Below, in pieces: positions 1 through 9,875 of a stretch of DNA of 64,000 nucleotides. The DNA comes from Armillaria gallica (lineage: Eukaryota > Basidiomycota > Agaricomycetes > Agaricales > Physalacriaceae), in contig JBANDB010000001.1 of NCBI GenBank assembly GCA_037576215.1, positions 4,836,001-4,900,000 of the forward strand. The letters run 5' to 3'. The notes under the pieces are model-generated. The model had not been told where the DNA came from, searched no databases, and saw only the letters and a list, made by a program, of their open reading frames with translations. Both the position numbers and the translations under genes were made by a program. How positions within the stretch are numbered: position 1 is the stretch's first letter; the number at the start of each line of letters is the position of its first letter.

Positions 1-1057
1 GCGAGGAAGGAAGGCCAGGTAACTGCATCCATCGTAACTGAAAACCATCGTGGATATCGTGGCAAGAGCAGTCAAGAGTGCCGGCGTGAGTTCCGATTCG
101 ATCCGACCTTCCATAAACAGCTCAAGATTTTTGATCGCACAGTACGCCTACACGACGGGTTTCGCGGGTGAGGTCACGGCTCATCTCTCATAGACCTTTG
201 GATTAACGATAAGCCGTCAACGTGCTGTATGTACATCGTCGTAACACGTCCTATTCAAGCGCTAATATTTCAATGGTCAATTGTCCCGGCCCGTTGCCAA
301 TAGAATCATACCCACTCTTTCCGGCTCCGCTGCTTCAAAAACACCGTTTTCCCGAATACCCCGTTCTCAACCACACCTCCCAAATACGAGACACCACCGC
401 TTTTGTCGTACATATTTCTTTTGAGACACGTTTTTGTTGCCTTTCTCCATCAGACTTCGAGACTCGAGGCCACAACCCCAGTCCGAACCTGCCGACACGC
501 GCTAGACGCCACGCTGGTTGAATGATTCCGTCACCTTTTTCACCGCCAATCCGCCTCCTTAATTGACGCCACAACTTACGCCACGCTTGGTCTAGGCGCT
601 GCGTTGTTACCCCGCGCCACTTACTCTTTCTATTCTGATGCGTAGCATCTCAGTCATTGGATGGCTTCCTTTCCTCCGGCATCCAATAAGCTACTGTCTC
701 CCTAGAGACATGCAAGTCGAGGTCGCTCTAGGAGGGGGAAAAACGACACATGATCACTGTGCAATCTTCCAGGTTTCGCTGTCGAACTCTGATTTACCCT
801 CGTTTTTTGGTGGTACCTCGAATCGAAGGAAACGTTGCCTGCGTACGATCACATCGCATTGGTAACGGCTTTCGGACCGCGAAGGAAAAGGTTCCGCCAA
901 GTAGGTTCCTCCGCGCCGTCGCAACTCTCACCCAGTCCCCCCTGTACCGCAGGTTGCTCTGATTTTGTTTTGATTAGGCAAAGCGAAGGTCGCCATGCCG
1001 CACGGTAGCGAAAAACACTTGACAGCAATATAACCCATCTCTGCAAGGCTCGCCGTG
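1..1057. other. no gene recognised
   Basis: Short open frames occur on both strands, but none has a recognisable motif, a conserved start context or a paralogue elsewhere in the window. I see only non-coding flank leading into the microprotein promoter. Confidence 0.5.
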
Positions 1058-1065
1058 TATAAAAG
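1058..1065 (+). promoter_or_regulatory. TATA box of microprotein gene 1
   Basis: TATAAAAG lies 43 nt before the ATG at 1101. The same octamer or a near match stands at a similar distance before the other intact family members. Confidence 0.7.
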
Positions 1066-1100
1066 ACTTGCCCATTTCGCTGGAAGTCCTCATTCCAACA

Positions 1101-1347
1101 ATGTCTGCCCCACAAACCCAATTCGCACCCGCCAAGTCTTCCTCTGTCCTCGGTGGACAGATCGTTGGCCGCTCTGAGCGCCAGGCTGTTGCCCCTCCCG
1201 CAGCCTTGAAGCTCCGTCTTGACCTCAACCTTGAGGTTGAAATCGCCATCCAGGCGAAGGTCAACGGTGACATCACCCTCTCTCTCCTGTGAGTGATTTG
1301 ACCAGAGTTGCGCGTCCTCGTCCTAATTTTTCTCTCGCAGCGAGTAA
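1101..1347 (+). CDS. 64-residue microprotein, family copy 1
   Basis: First of ten copies of an unrecognised protein family. Exon 1 is 1101-1288, the intron 1289-1340 (GTGAGT...CGCAG), and exon 2 is 1341-1347 (CGAGTAA), giving 64 residues. The N-terminal part (1-35) is polar and Ser/Gln/Ala/Pro-rich. The core (36-64) alternates strictly: even positions 36-54 are Leu/Val/Ile/Ala and odd ones mostly charged or polar; Asn55-Gly56-Asp57 looks like a turn, followed by a second short strand. There is no signal peptide, Cys or membrane helix. The intron's first bases supply an in-frame stop, so unspliced RNA would give the same protein lacking Glu64. Against copy 4, eight codons of the core differ and all changes are synonymous. 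Function is unknown; I do not recognise a named domain. Confidence 0.85.
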
Positions 1348-2518
1348 ATGTCTCCCAGCCTCGAGAATTAGAGGTGGCATTCAATTTTCGGATTTCGGGT
1401 AAGGACTTTGCTAGTATATATCTGCCAATGCTCATTATTTGGATATTTAGGTAGAAACAAACACGTTTCTTACCTACGTCTTGCATTAAATGTCATACCT
1501 TCAGTTCTCTTTCTTTTGGTTCAACATTGTAGGCGTGTTTGATAGTGCATTCGTACCTATTAGATATCAATATCAGTGTTGTTTTTGGATTATTTTATTG
1601 AGTGACTCACAACGACATTGAACTGTTTGAGATTGACGATGCGCAGCTGAATTCAGGTGTCTTCGGTATCGGTATAGGATACTGCACCTCTGCAGCGCTG
1701 AAGTCCGGCCAGCTGCCTCCTTGGCGAGTAATCCGAAATATGTATTTCGGAGCAATACACCCACGAAGGTTGCTACTTTTGACGCAACGCCCGCTTTCGA
1801 ACCTTGAGACAGGTGACAAACCCTGCCTTCGAGCTCGGATGTCAAAGACGCGAAGGTGTAGCTTATCAATCATAGGATCATGGGAGATGTGAGGTGAAGT
1901 CGCTGAGCTAGCGCGACAGATAGCCCATTCGCTCATGAAATGAACGTGGGGAAAAATGCTGAATGACTGTGAAATCGATGGTTGCACACAGCGGAGTTGC
2001 GTCTGTTCGTTCAGGAAAGAAACCAGCTGAGCACTTGATGATTGGAGAATACGAATCTCGTCTATGCGTTCACTTCGTTAAGCACAATCTCTCTCTGGAT
2101 CTGTCCTCATGACGATCCCAGCGTCGCGATGCAAGAGAAGAAAGGCCGGTACCGACGGCAGCTTTGACGACCTAGACCACGAATGTTCATCTTCACGCGG
2201 TCTAGGTGGCGTATCTCGCCTCATTTGCACCCACTTGGTGACGACCCGACGACAGCTCTTCTGTACGATGTCACGCTTGACGTATAGGCTCTCATGCACA
2301 AGTCGTTGGTGGGCACAAACCCAGTGACACTGTTATTCGAGAGACGGTGTATACAAAGGCCGCAGCCTGTACGAGGACGGGAACCAAAAGAACGACGATT
2401 TCTGAGAACTGGATTTTGACCTGAAGCAAGAGTCTTAGCGCAACTCGAGAAAGAGATAAAAGACCCACTTTGGAGTAGTAACCGGACGACTATATACGCT
2501 TCTCAGCGCGCGGAAGAA
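1348..2518. other. 3' flank of copy 1 and unassigned sequence
   Basis: Around 1560-1590 the sequence GATATCAATATCAGTGTTG matches a string found about 200 nt after the stop of other microprotein copies, so it probably marks the transcript end. From 1600 to 2500 overlapping short open frames lie on both strands with no supporting motif; I see no gene. Confidence 0.4.
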
Positions 2519-2936
2519 TCACTCCCTAACCAAGCGAGATCAGCAGGAAAGTAATGGTCAGAAATATGACGACTCACAAGAGCGAGAGGGTAATGTCTCC
2601 GTGGACCTTGGCCTGAATAGAGATATCAACCTCCAAATTCAGATCCAACCTAAGCTTGCGGCCTTCCTCATTGCTCCTCCTCCTTGCGACCGGAGCAGGA
2701 GTGTCGTCGACAGCACCAGTTCCACTGATAGAGTCCCATTCCTGCATCCCATTCAAGCTGCTGTTTGGCACGTACTCCCATTCCTTTCGTCGACCGACGT
2801 AACCAGTACCGCTAACGGAATCCCAGGCGGAGGCGGTGCTGATGCTGCTGGGTAAACCGTCGATGTGGCTGCGCGTACTGGTAGGAGAATCGCTGTAGTA
2901 AGGGAGCCCGCTGACTGTGTTAGAATTGTGGGACAT
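2519..2936 (-). CDS. 121-residue extended member of the microprotein family
   Basis: The C-terminal 29 residues match the family core with conservative changes (Asp for Glu, Ser for Ala, His for Asn) and the same terminal gene structure. Exon 1 is 2578-2936, the intron 2526-2577 (GTGAGT...TTAG), and the last exon 2519-2525 reads GGAGTGA, again ending Leu-Glu-stop. The N-terminal 92 residues differ completely from the 64-residue copies. They are Ser/Gly-rich and contain two copies of WDS(V/I)SGTG at residues 38-45 and 67-74, then a basic run (RRRS, 85-88). The ATG at 2936 is preferred over an upstream in-frame extension because a TATA box lies 33 nt before it. The extension suggests that the core is a module attachable to other N-termini. 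Function unknown. Confidence 0.75.
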
Positions 2937-2968
2937 GATGGGCGTTGGAGTTGAAAGTTGGTCGAACC

Positions 2969-2976
2969 CTTTTATA
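2969..2976 (-). promoter_or_regulatory. TATA box of extended microprotein gene
   Basis: TATAAAAG on the minus strand, 33 nt before the ATG at 2936. It argues against translation starting further upstream. Confidence 0.65.
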
Positions 2977-4268
2977 CCGGGAAGGGGTACCGGTAACGTT
3001 ACACACACGCCACATTGAGGTACGTAACGATGAACCGAACTTGGGAGAACCGCGGTTTCATGAGTGTGTATTTGTTTGGTTACTTTTTGCTTCTCACCCA
3101 TTACTCGCCTTTGCTGGGTACGGTTGGACACCGACCAAGGCCTCCCGTACGACGTCAAAGTTGACGTGCTCAACGACAAGGAGGCTTCTAATGGATATCA
3201 AGACGTCGGGATTGTACGGGGATAATGGTAATTGCTCTTGTTCATTTTAGTTGACGCTTCCGACTTTTTCTTAGGCTCAACACGAATTCTACTAAGCCGA
3301 CCAGTCATTTATTCTGTGCGATGGGACCGCTGTCTCTGGAGAGTCCTCGCTACCAGGCGATATTAAATAAGCCCAGTCGTGCTCAAGTCTCTTTTTTGAC
3401 TAGCAATTCGTTCGGGCGCGTAGGTATTTGGAGAAAAGGTTGACTGAGAGCCCCCGTTTACAGCACGGGTAGTTGCTTCGAGACGTCGTACTCAAGTGCG
3501 ACTTAGGACGACCCTGCCAATCTTATTGGAATATACGACCAGGATGAGCGTCTCTGCGAAAGACGCTGCCAGCATCTCATCTTTCATCTCCATCGTAGTG
3601 GCGACGTCTTTTGGTATGGCCATTTGCGCTTCCCGGTGCACGTGTCTCATTTCAGCCTTGACCGCGTTCCCAGTCTCATTTTCCGTTTCTTCCGCAAAGC
3701 CAAAGCATTGTGACGCGCTCCCCGAGAGCCCAAATTTGACCTCAGCAATTCGCGGATGGCAGGATCCGACGCCCAGGGCGTGGGGTTCGACTCTCCCGAA
3801 GTGTTGTGTCTTTCGATACGTTCGTTTGGCGTGTCTCTTCAATGGTGGCGTCTAGCAGACCTGTCGTTCCCAAGAAAGTTCCCGCTTTCATGTCGGGTCT
3901 AGTTGGGCAAGTGTTTCGAATGCATAACTGTGTTCCCAGGTAAGCATGCTCGAACTTCAAAATATGATCAATGCGTATCTGATAGATTTAATTGCAGAGT
4001 AATGTATTGTCTGCGGAATCAAAAGAAAGACGGTTATTAAGGTCCTTGCATCATAGCCTGTTTCAGTATTGCGAACAACTGCCTATCGCTGCTATCTTTT
4101 CCACTCTGTAGCGCAGCGATGGAAAGGAGCAGCAAGTGTGTATGAGAGAAAGGGAATCCGGTGACGTTAGCATGTGCGTTCACCGGGTTCACCGTCTCAG
4201 ACATCACTGCCATCGCCGGTGCATCTTGCAATTGATCCTCCAAGTCATATTCTAAGATTCTCGGCTCA
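2977..4268. other. no gene recognised
   Basis: Near 3492-3855 both strands stay open for about 117-119 codons, but neither translation shows a motif, a paralogue or a plausible splice structure. Around 3765-3810 the sequence has a tRNA T-arm-like GTTCGACTC string with no complete cloverleaf. Confidence 0.4.
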
Positions 4269-5816
4269 ATGTCGTGCCTCACCTGCAGCAATTGCGGATT
4301 CGTCAACTTCCTTCCTCCCGAGCCACAGCCGCAAATTCTCAAAACCATCCAGAGCTCCGACGGCCTCGTTTCCCACTTTCTGCGTGGTTCACGGCCGTTG
4401 CTCGACTCTATGATGAAAGACGAAATTGCGAAGCTAGAACAGCTGCGGTCTTTGTATGATACCCAACTTCAAGAAATCCAGTTGCGTCAGTACCCAGTCT
4501 TGAAAGCCCTGGAAACTCGGAGGTCGATCTATGCCCCCATCCGTAGTCTCCCCCGGGACATTCTCATCGAAATCTTCCATTTTGTTTGCGACTCTTGGTT
4601 GCAAGAACGGGAACCAAAAAGGGGCTACCGCCTCGAACTAGAACATCATGGTCTAAATGTGTCGGGGCCTCTTTGGGATTTAGGTCGCGTCTGTGGGCTT
4701 TGGAGAAATATGTTACACACCTCTCCAGCATCCTGGGCCCGGAATATCTTAGTGAAGGCCCCTTTCTCCAAGCACGCCCGCGAGGTATAGCGGACATATG
4801 TCAACCGCGCAGGCGAACATCCTCTCAGTATACATATCATCTACGAGAGCGACAGGTCGACAGGAGACAATGAAATCATGTCGTCACTCGTTCAATCCTG
4901 CTATAGTTGGAAGAACCTGCGCCTTGACATCCTCACGTCTCGTATGCACCACCTGGAATCTATGGTATCCCGCCTCCCCGTCTTGCAGACAATTGAAATA
5001 AGTATTATCGCAAACAGTCTCTTCGATTATCGCTTTGACATGTTCTTGAATTCCCCGCAGCTATGGAAAGCAATCCTTCCATATTCAGGGATCCATCAAG
5101 TGAGGTTACCACCCGGGATAACTCATTTTTCTGGACGCGTCACTTGTTCAGAAGATTTACGACTTCTTTCCCCGCTACCCAAGCTCAGAACGTGTTGCCT
5201 TCTGTGGGAGGCATTCCAGGAGAAAGAGCCGGTGGTTATGGCACAACTCCGCCACCTTCATGTCGATTCTTACCATGCTCTCGACATCCTAACTGCGCCA
5301 ATGCTCGACAGTTTGGCCATTACCGACTTTTCACAAATATGGTTGTCGCCGTCAGACTACACCACACGTTTCCTCCGTCAATCTGGATGTCGCCTCGAGA
5401 GCTTAAGCATGTCCATGGCAATGCATTCATCGGTTTCGTCAGCCTCTATCAGCAGCATCTTCTCGCCTGAAGCATGTTTGTCGATCTCTTACCTCAAGCT
5501 TGAAATCTTCTCGGAGTGGTATGGCGTTGCCAAGGCTCTTGCTCCTTCTTCGATCCTACCCAATTTACGCCACCTCGTCCTCTGCGTTGAGAATCAACAT
5601 TTCCGTCATACAATGGCGGAGCGGTTTGCCCTCTTCGATATGATTCGTTCCCGACGTGATGCTGGGCTCAAAACGATCGAAGTACAATTTGAAGACCGCG
5701 GGTGGGGCAGTTGGGATGCTGAGTTGGAAGCAGATATCCGAGGTCTCATTGGGGACAATTTGGAGATGCAAGTCGGGAAGTGGAGCCGTTTGGGGGACAG
5801 GTTTCCACGTTGCTAA
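4269..5816 (+). pseudogene. F-box/leucine-rich protein gene with one premature stop
   Basis: The translation aligns from end to end with the intact F-box genes of this window. It begins with the Cys-rich start MSCLTC.NCGFVN, followed by a coiled-coil-like stretch, the F-box motif LPRDILIEIF near residue 98, and the C-terminal RSRRDAG...IEVQF and DN.EMQV.KW blocks. One TAG at 4788-4790 (codon 174) interrupts the frame where paralogues carry Leu (TTG/CTG). The frame resumes without a shift and stays open to TGC-TAA at 5816. The lesion falls just after the F-box, so a truncated product would keep the F-box but lose the leucine-rich part. It is the only F-box gene on the plus strand. A sequencing error at this base cannot be excluded. 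Confidence 0.8.
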
Positions 5817-6123
5817 AACGTGATTGGGATAAGATAGAGTTTGCGCAGTCTTTAGTCTTTGAGAGACCAGACAGTGCTGATAGATACGAGCAAAATAGGG
5901 TGCATGTCACAGACATTTGAGACTACGTGGTGCTAGCACATGCTTACCAAATAGCGTTGTAGTCGTGGCTCGAACTGCCTGGACATTGTCGCATCGCAGA
6001 ACCGGGTTTTCTTGAGAAGGGTAAGAGTCTGAACATTTGGTCTCTTCTAAATAAAGCGGTCCGGGACCCGGCCGCGGGTCGCTTACATTAGAACGGTTCT
6101 TTCACCTGAGTCAAACTGGCGAC
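5817..6123. other. intergenic, PAH gene 5' flank
   Basis: This holds the 3' flank of the broken F-box gene and the GC-rich leader (GGGACCCGGCCGCGGG near 6065) before the PAH gene. No further gene is seen. Confidence 0.4.
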
Positions 6124-6647
6124 ATGGACGTCGATATCAAAGTTATTGCTGGACCATCAACTTCATCTGTGGAAATCAGACAAAACTCTTCTCGTCCTTA
6201 TCCTGGGCACACCGACAGCCCACCACCGAAACTGAGTACCCCGACCGATACTACTAGTGGCCCAGTGGCAGCACCGAGTCAGGCTGTTGCAGGCCCTTCT
6301 GCTATGATAAGGTCGTCTGAAGGAACGCCGGTGAGCGTCTTGGATGCTCTGTGCTACCTGTATGCCATCCGGGACCAGTTCCCTGACAAGCCGGAGGTTT
6401 ACAATCGCTTTTTAAATATCATAAGGGATTGTGAAAACAAACTGTGCGTCGTAGTATCGTCTGAGTTTGGCATTCTCGCTCATCTTATTCTCTCAGCATC
6501 GATATTCCTAGCATGGTAGAACAGGTAGCACAACTGTTCCATCAGCACCCTAGGCTCATCGGAGGATTTAACACGTTTGTTCCACCTGAGTATCACTTAG
6601 ACCCCTTTGCATCGGTATCCATATTCCGTAGGGATGCTGCTGAATGA
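6124..6647 (+). CDS. small protein with one SIN3-type PAH domain
   Basis: Exon 1 is 6124-6443, the intron 6444-6511 (GTGCGT...CTAG), exon 2 is 6512-6647: 151 residues. Residues 1-70 are Pro/Ser/Thr-rich and look disordered. From about 75 the sequence reads LDALCYLYAIRDQFPDKPEV, then YNRFLNIIRDCE. After the intron come VEQVAQLFHQHPRLIGGFN and FVPPEYHL. This is the two-part pattern of a paired amphipathic helix domain: helices 1-2 ending YNRFL.I, then V..LF..HP.LI.GFN.F.P. PAH domains in SIN3 bind short amphipathic helices of repressors. SIN3 normally exceeds 1000 residues with several PAH units and a histone-deacetylase-binding region; only one is present here. It is either a retained fragment of a SIN3 duplicate or a free PAH adaptor that could compete with SIN3. 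Exon 2 contains one arm of a perfect inverted repeat. Confidence 0.75.
6541..6601 (+). repeat. left arm of perfect 61-bp inverted repeat
   Basis: These 61 bases are the exact reverse complement of 6736-6796. The arm lies in exon 2 of the PAH gene and codes for the second half of the PAH domain. The spacer is 134 bp. Confidence 0.95.
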
Positions 6648-6735
6648 TATTTTCCTGGGTCATCCATTTCCTCTCTTGTCCTATACATCTTCACATTAGC
6701 ACTTATCATTCTGTAATGCCATTGCAGCGTCCGGA

Positions 6736-6796
6736 TCTAAGTGATACTCAGGTGGAACAAACGTGTTAAATCCTCCGATGAGCCTAGGGTGCTGAT
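6736..6796 (-). repeat. right arm of perfect 61-bp inverted repeat
   Basis: Exact reverse complement of 6541-6601. A transcript running through both arms would form a 61-bp duplex over PAH coding sequence. Perfect identity implies a very recent event, such as template switching. Confidence 0.95.
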
Positions 6797-7200
6797 CATA
6801 TATCTTGACCCGTTACCTCAGGTCGACATCGTCCACAGCTGGTCTGTGATTGCGGTAGTTCGAAAGGATTTAGAGGGGATGGATGTATTCGCTGCTACTC
6901 TGGACTCATGCGGTAGTAGATAATGGTGCTACGATGGACATTACTTCTACGAAGGCCGATAGGAGTAGTTTACTTCCATTTAAGTACCTAATCAATCCAG
7001 TTATCGTGTTTTCGTAAACACTTGATTTCGCCGGAATGAATGTCACCACACTTAAACCAGGTTTGAAGTAGACTGTGGACATATTCCCCAGTTTCACTCA
7101 ATGAGACGAAGCGTGGATATATATACCAGGGTTGCATAGACGGATACCCACCACATATGAACCGGCTGCCCAGCAACTAAGGACATACATAAACTCTGTC
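6797..7200. other. no gene recognised
   Basis: Only short overlapping open frames without motifs. This lies beyond the 3' ends of the PAH gene and of the converging F-box gene. Confidence 0.4.
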
Positions 7201-8757
7201 TTATTCAATGACGGTGTAGGAAAATATAGCCGAGTGTTCTTGACTCGGCGGGTTCCAATCTTTGATCTGCATCTCCAAATTATCCCCATTTAGTTCTCTG
7301 ATTTCCGCTACGGCCCTGTCATACTTATTCCTGCGTTCACGCCCATCGCCCTTAAACTGTAGCTCAATCGATTTTATCAGCCCAACATCACGGCGGGAGC
7401 GTAACATATCGCGTAAGAGATACCACTCCCGTGCAGGTGTCTTTAAGCAAAGAATAAGATGGTTTAGGTTGGGCAGGACAGAGGAAGGAGTGAGGACCCC
7501 GGCAACTTCATCTAATTCTTCACCGAGCTCAAGTTTAAGGCGAGAGATGGTAGAACATGCCTCCGACGAGAGCATATTGCCGATCAAGGCCTGCGGCATC
7601 GAAGAGAAGACTGACATCCGCATACTGTAACTCAGACTCTCGAGGTGGCATCCCGATCGACGGAGGAAAGAATTGATGCATGCTGATCCTTGTGGCGGGG
7701 ATTCGGAAATGGTCAAACTTATGAGGAGAGGTGCAATTAGGACGTTGAGAGTGTCTGCATCATCTACATAAAGATGACGAAGGTCCGCCATGATCACCGG
7801 CGCCTGGAGTCGGAATTCGACCGACGGCCTCCCCATCAGAAGGTAACACGTTCTGAGCCTGGGCAGGTGGGAGAGAAGATGCAAATCTTCCTCACAGTCG
7901 ATGCATCCCGAATAATGAGTTATCGTGGGCGGTAACCTCACCAAATGGATTCCTTGAATGGTTGCTCGCCATAGCTGCGGGGAATCCAAGCACATGTCGA
8001 AGCGATAATCAGAGTCATCATCGACGACATATAATTCAATTGTCTGCAGGGAAGGAAGATGCGAAATAGATCGCAGATAGTGCGGATGGGTGCACAAGTA
8101 CACATTCTTCCAGTGATAGCAGGACTGAATGATGAGATAGATGATTTCCCTGTTGTTTGCCATTCCATTGTCGTCATTATAGTAGACGGCCCGAAGATTG
8201 AGAGGATGTTTGCCTGTACGCTCGAGATAGGTCTGCAATACCTCGCTAGCGTGCCAGGAGAAAGGGGGTGACACATCGACATTCCGAGCCCAGGATACTG
8301 GCGAAGTGTGCAACGTATCCCTCCAAAGCCCACAAACGCGGCCTAAAACCCAAAGGGGCCCGGATACATCCAAACTGTCGTTATATGTTCTTGCGGAGCG
8401 GATCTCTTTAGGATCCTGCCACCAAGAGTCGCAAACGAGATGGAAGATTTCGATGAGAATCTCCCGGGGGAGACGACGGATGGGGGCATGGATAGACCGG
8501 CGATTTTCCAGGCCTTTCAAGACTGAATGTCGGCGCGACTGGATCTCTTCAAGTTGGGCATCATACAAAGACCACAGCCGGTTAAGCTTGGCGATTTCAG
8601 CATCGAGCAATGCATGGTCATCGTCGAGCAGTGGTCGTGTCCCGCGAAGAAGTTGCGAAACGAGTTCGTCGGAGCTCTGGATGGTTTTGAGAGTCTGTAG
8701 CTGTGGCTCGGGAAGATCATTGACGAATCCACACTTGCTGCAGGTGAGGCAGGACAT
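7201..8757 (-). CDS. F-box/leucine-rich repeat protein (F-box gene 2)
   Basis: Intact single-exon frame of 518 residues. The start at 8757 is chosen because MSCLTCSKCGFVN matches the first residues of the paralogues; an upstream in-frame extension has no counterpart. Residues 3-9 hold a Cys-x2-Cys-x2-Cys cluster, 45-88 are predicted coiled coil (acidic/Leu-rich), and 95-135 form the F-box (RRLPREILIEIF), followed by PLWVLGRVCGLWRDTLHTSP, the usual F-box third-helix region of agaric proteins. The rest is an irregular leucine-rich series. It ends with a conserved RSRRD.GL...ELQF segment and an N-L-E-M-Q-I-K-W motif. Known F-box proteins bind SKP1 and bring substrates to a cullin ubiquitin ligase; the leucine-rich part would select the target. 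The target is unknown. Confidence 0.88.
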   Translation of the reverse strand: MSCLTCSKCGFVNDLPEPQLQTLKTIQSSDELVSQLLRGTRPLLDDDHALLDAEIAKLNRLWSLYDAQLEEIQSRRHSVLKGLENRRSIHAPIRRLPREILIEIFHLVCDSWWQDPKEIRSARTYNDSLDVSGPLWVLGRVCGLWRDTLHTSPVSWARNVDVSPPFSWHASEVLQTYLERTGKHPLNLRAVYYNDDNGMANNREIIYLIIQSCYHWKNVYLCTHPHYLRSISHLPSLQTIELYVVDDDSDYRFDMCLDSPQLWRATIQGIHLVRLPPTITHYSGCIDCEEDLHLLSHLPRLRTCYLLMGRPSVEFRLQAPVIMADLRHLYVDDADTLNVLIAPLLISLTISESPPQGSACINSFLRRSGCHLESLSYSMRMSVFSSMPQALIGNMLSSEACSTISRLKLELGEELDEVAGVLTPSSVLPNLNHLILCLKTPAREWYLLRDMLRSRRDVGLIKSIELQFKGDGRERRNKYDRAVAEIRELNGDNLEMQIKDWNPPSQEHSAIFSYTVIE

Positions 8758-9619
8758 CGAGTTGAGAATCCTGGAATATGGGTTGGGATATCGAATTCGT
8801 AGGAAGAAAATGAACTCATATACCTCTCGAAGTTGCAGTATGAAGGTGTGGTGGTGTGTGTGTGCGTACCGGTAAGGGACGCACGCGGCGGTTGTACCGG
8901 TCCGGCTTCTCATCCTTTTTCTCCGATCGTCTTGCTTGCCTATACTCGAGATGCACCCAGATACCTTCAAGCAAGAACGATTCACTCTTTGGCTCTGAAC
9001 GTCCTCTCATAGCAGCAACTTCCCGGCCATTTGCTGATTTCTTTCCGTAGAATTATCACCAGCGATACTCAGACAATCTTTGCACTTGCAGTTCGATTCC
9101 GGGAGCAACATCATTTTGTTCTATGCGCTTGTCATGACGCTGTACCATGTAACAGTGCAGTCTTCGCTGGCTCGTGTCTCGTGTCTACAGGCGGTTCTTC
9201 GATTCCTAAAGAAACTGCAACACCGATTTTCTTTTATACGAGCTGGTACGTCCTTCCCGGGCGCGGAAGTTGACTTACAAAATAATTTCACTTAGCCGGA
9301 CCATATCAGGTCATCTTGGAAGGACGGCACGATTTTTGACTTTACTCATAAAATTATCTTCGACCTGAACATGGTGCAGAAATCCCCAAACAGCACTGAT
9401 ATTGGTATCTACTAGGTAAATGAACGCCCGTAAAATGCTAATATAATGCCATCTAAGGTGAAAACAACCCGAAGGATAGGAAAAAGGTAATCAACATAAT
9501 TCTGGGCTAAGCACAAAAGCATCAGCATCGACAGCGACTAGTACTCGACGAAGAGAATCTCACCACTTGGAGCGGACAACTACGATTCAAATACCCTCTT
9601 CGCCAGTCCTACGGACCGT
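8758..9619. other. no gene recognised
   Basis: 5' flank of F-box gene 2 and 3' flank of the next microprotein gene. No convincing frame or repeat was seen. Confidence 0.4.
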
Positions 9620-9832
9620 TCACTCGCTGTAGAAAAGGATAGTCAGCACGATGCGCGCCAGACAGCGAAAATCTCCAACTCACAGGAGAGAGAGGGTGAT
9701 GTCACCGTTGACCTTGGCCTGGATGGCAATCTCGACCTCGAGGTTGAGGTCAAGACGGAGCTTCAAAGCTTCCTTGGGTGCAACGGTGCCCTCGGTGGAG
9801 CGGGTAGCGACGGAGGTTTGTGGTGCAGACAT
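9620..9832 (-). CDS. 51-residue short member of the microprotein family
   Basis: Exon 1 is 9684-9832, the intron 9627-9683, the last exon 9620-9626 (CGAGTGA). The core is identical in sequence to the 64-residue copies from Leu23 to Glu51. The N-terminal part is shortened by 13 residues and diverged: the Gln/Ser-rich stretch and the VLGGQ(I/V)VGRSERQ segment are missing, while MSAPQT is kept. A TATA box at 9868-9875 supports expression. The copy shows that the N-terminal part tolerates change while the core does not. Confidence 0.8.
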
Positions 9833-9867
9833 GTTTTACTGATACTGAGTACGTCGCTTTGGTTAGA

Positions 9868-9875
9868 CTTTTATA
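9868..9875 (-). promoter_or_regulatory. TATA box of short microprotein gene
   Basis: TATAAAAG on the minus strand, 36 nt before the ATG at 9832. Confidence 0.65.

Noticed and set aside
3790..3806. tRNA T-arm-like GTTCGACTC string (also near 27125, 34731, 46427, 49793, 61345)
   Set aside because: No acceptor, D-arm or anticodon arm could be folded around these strings; at most old tRNA-derived repeat pieces.
3492..3855. Both strands open for about 117-119 codons
   Set aside because: No motif, paralogue, promoter or splice structure supports either reading.
8758..8985. N-terminal extension of F-box gene 2
   Set aside because: The upstream codons have no counterpart in paralogues, while MSCLTC at 8757 matches the family start.
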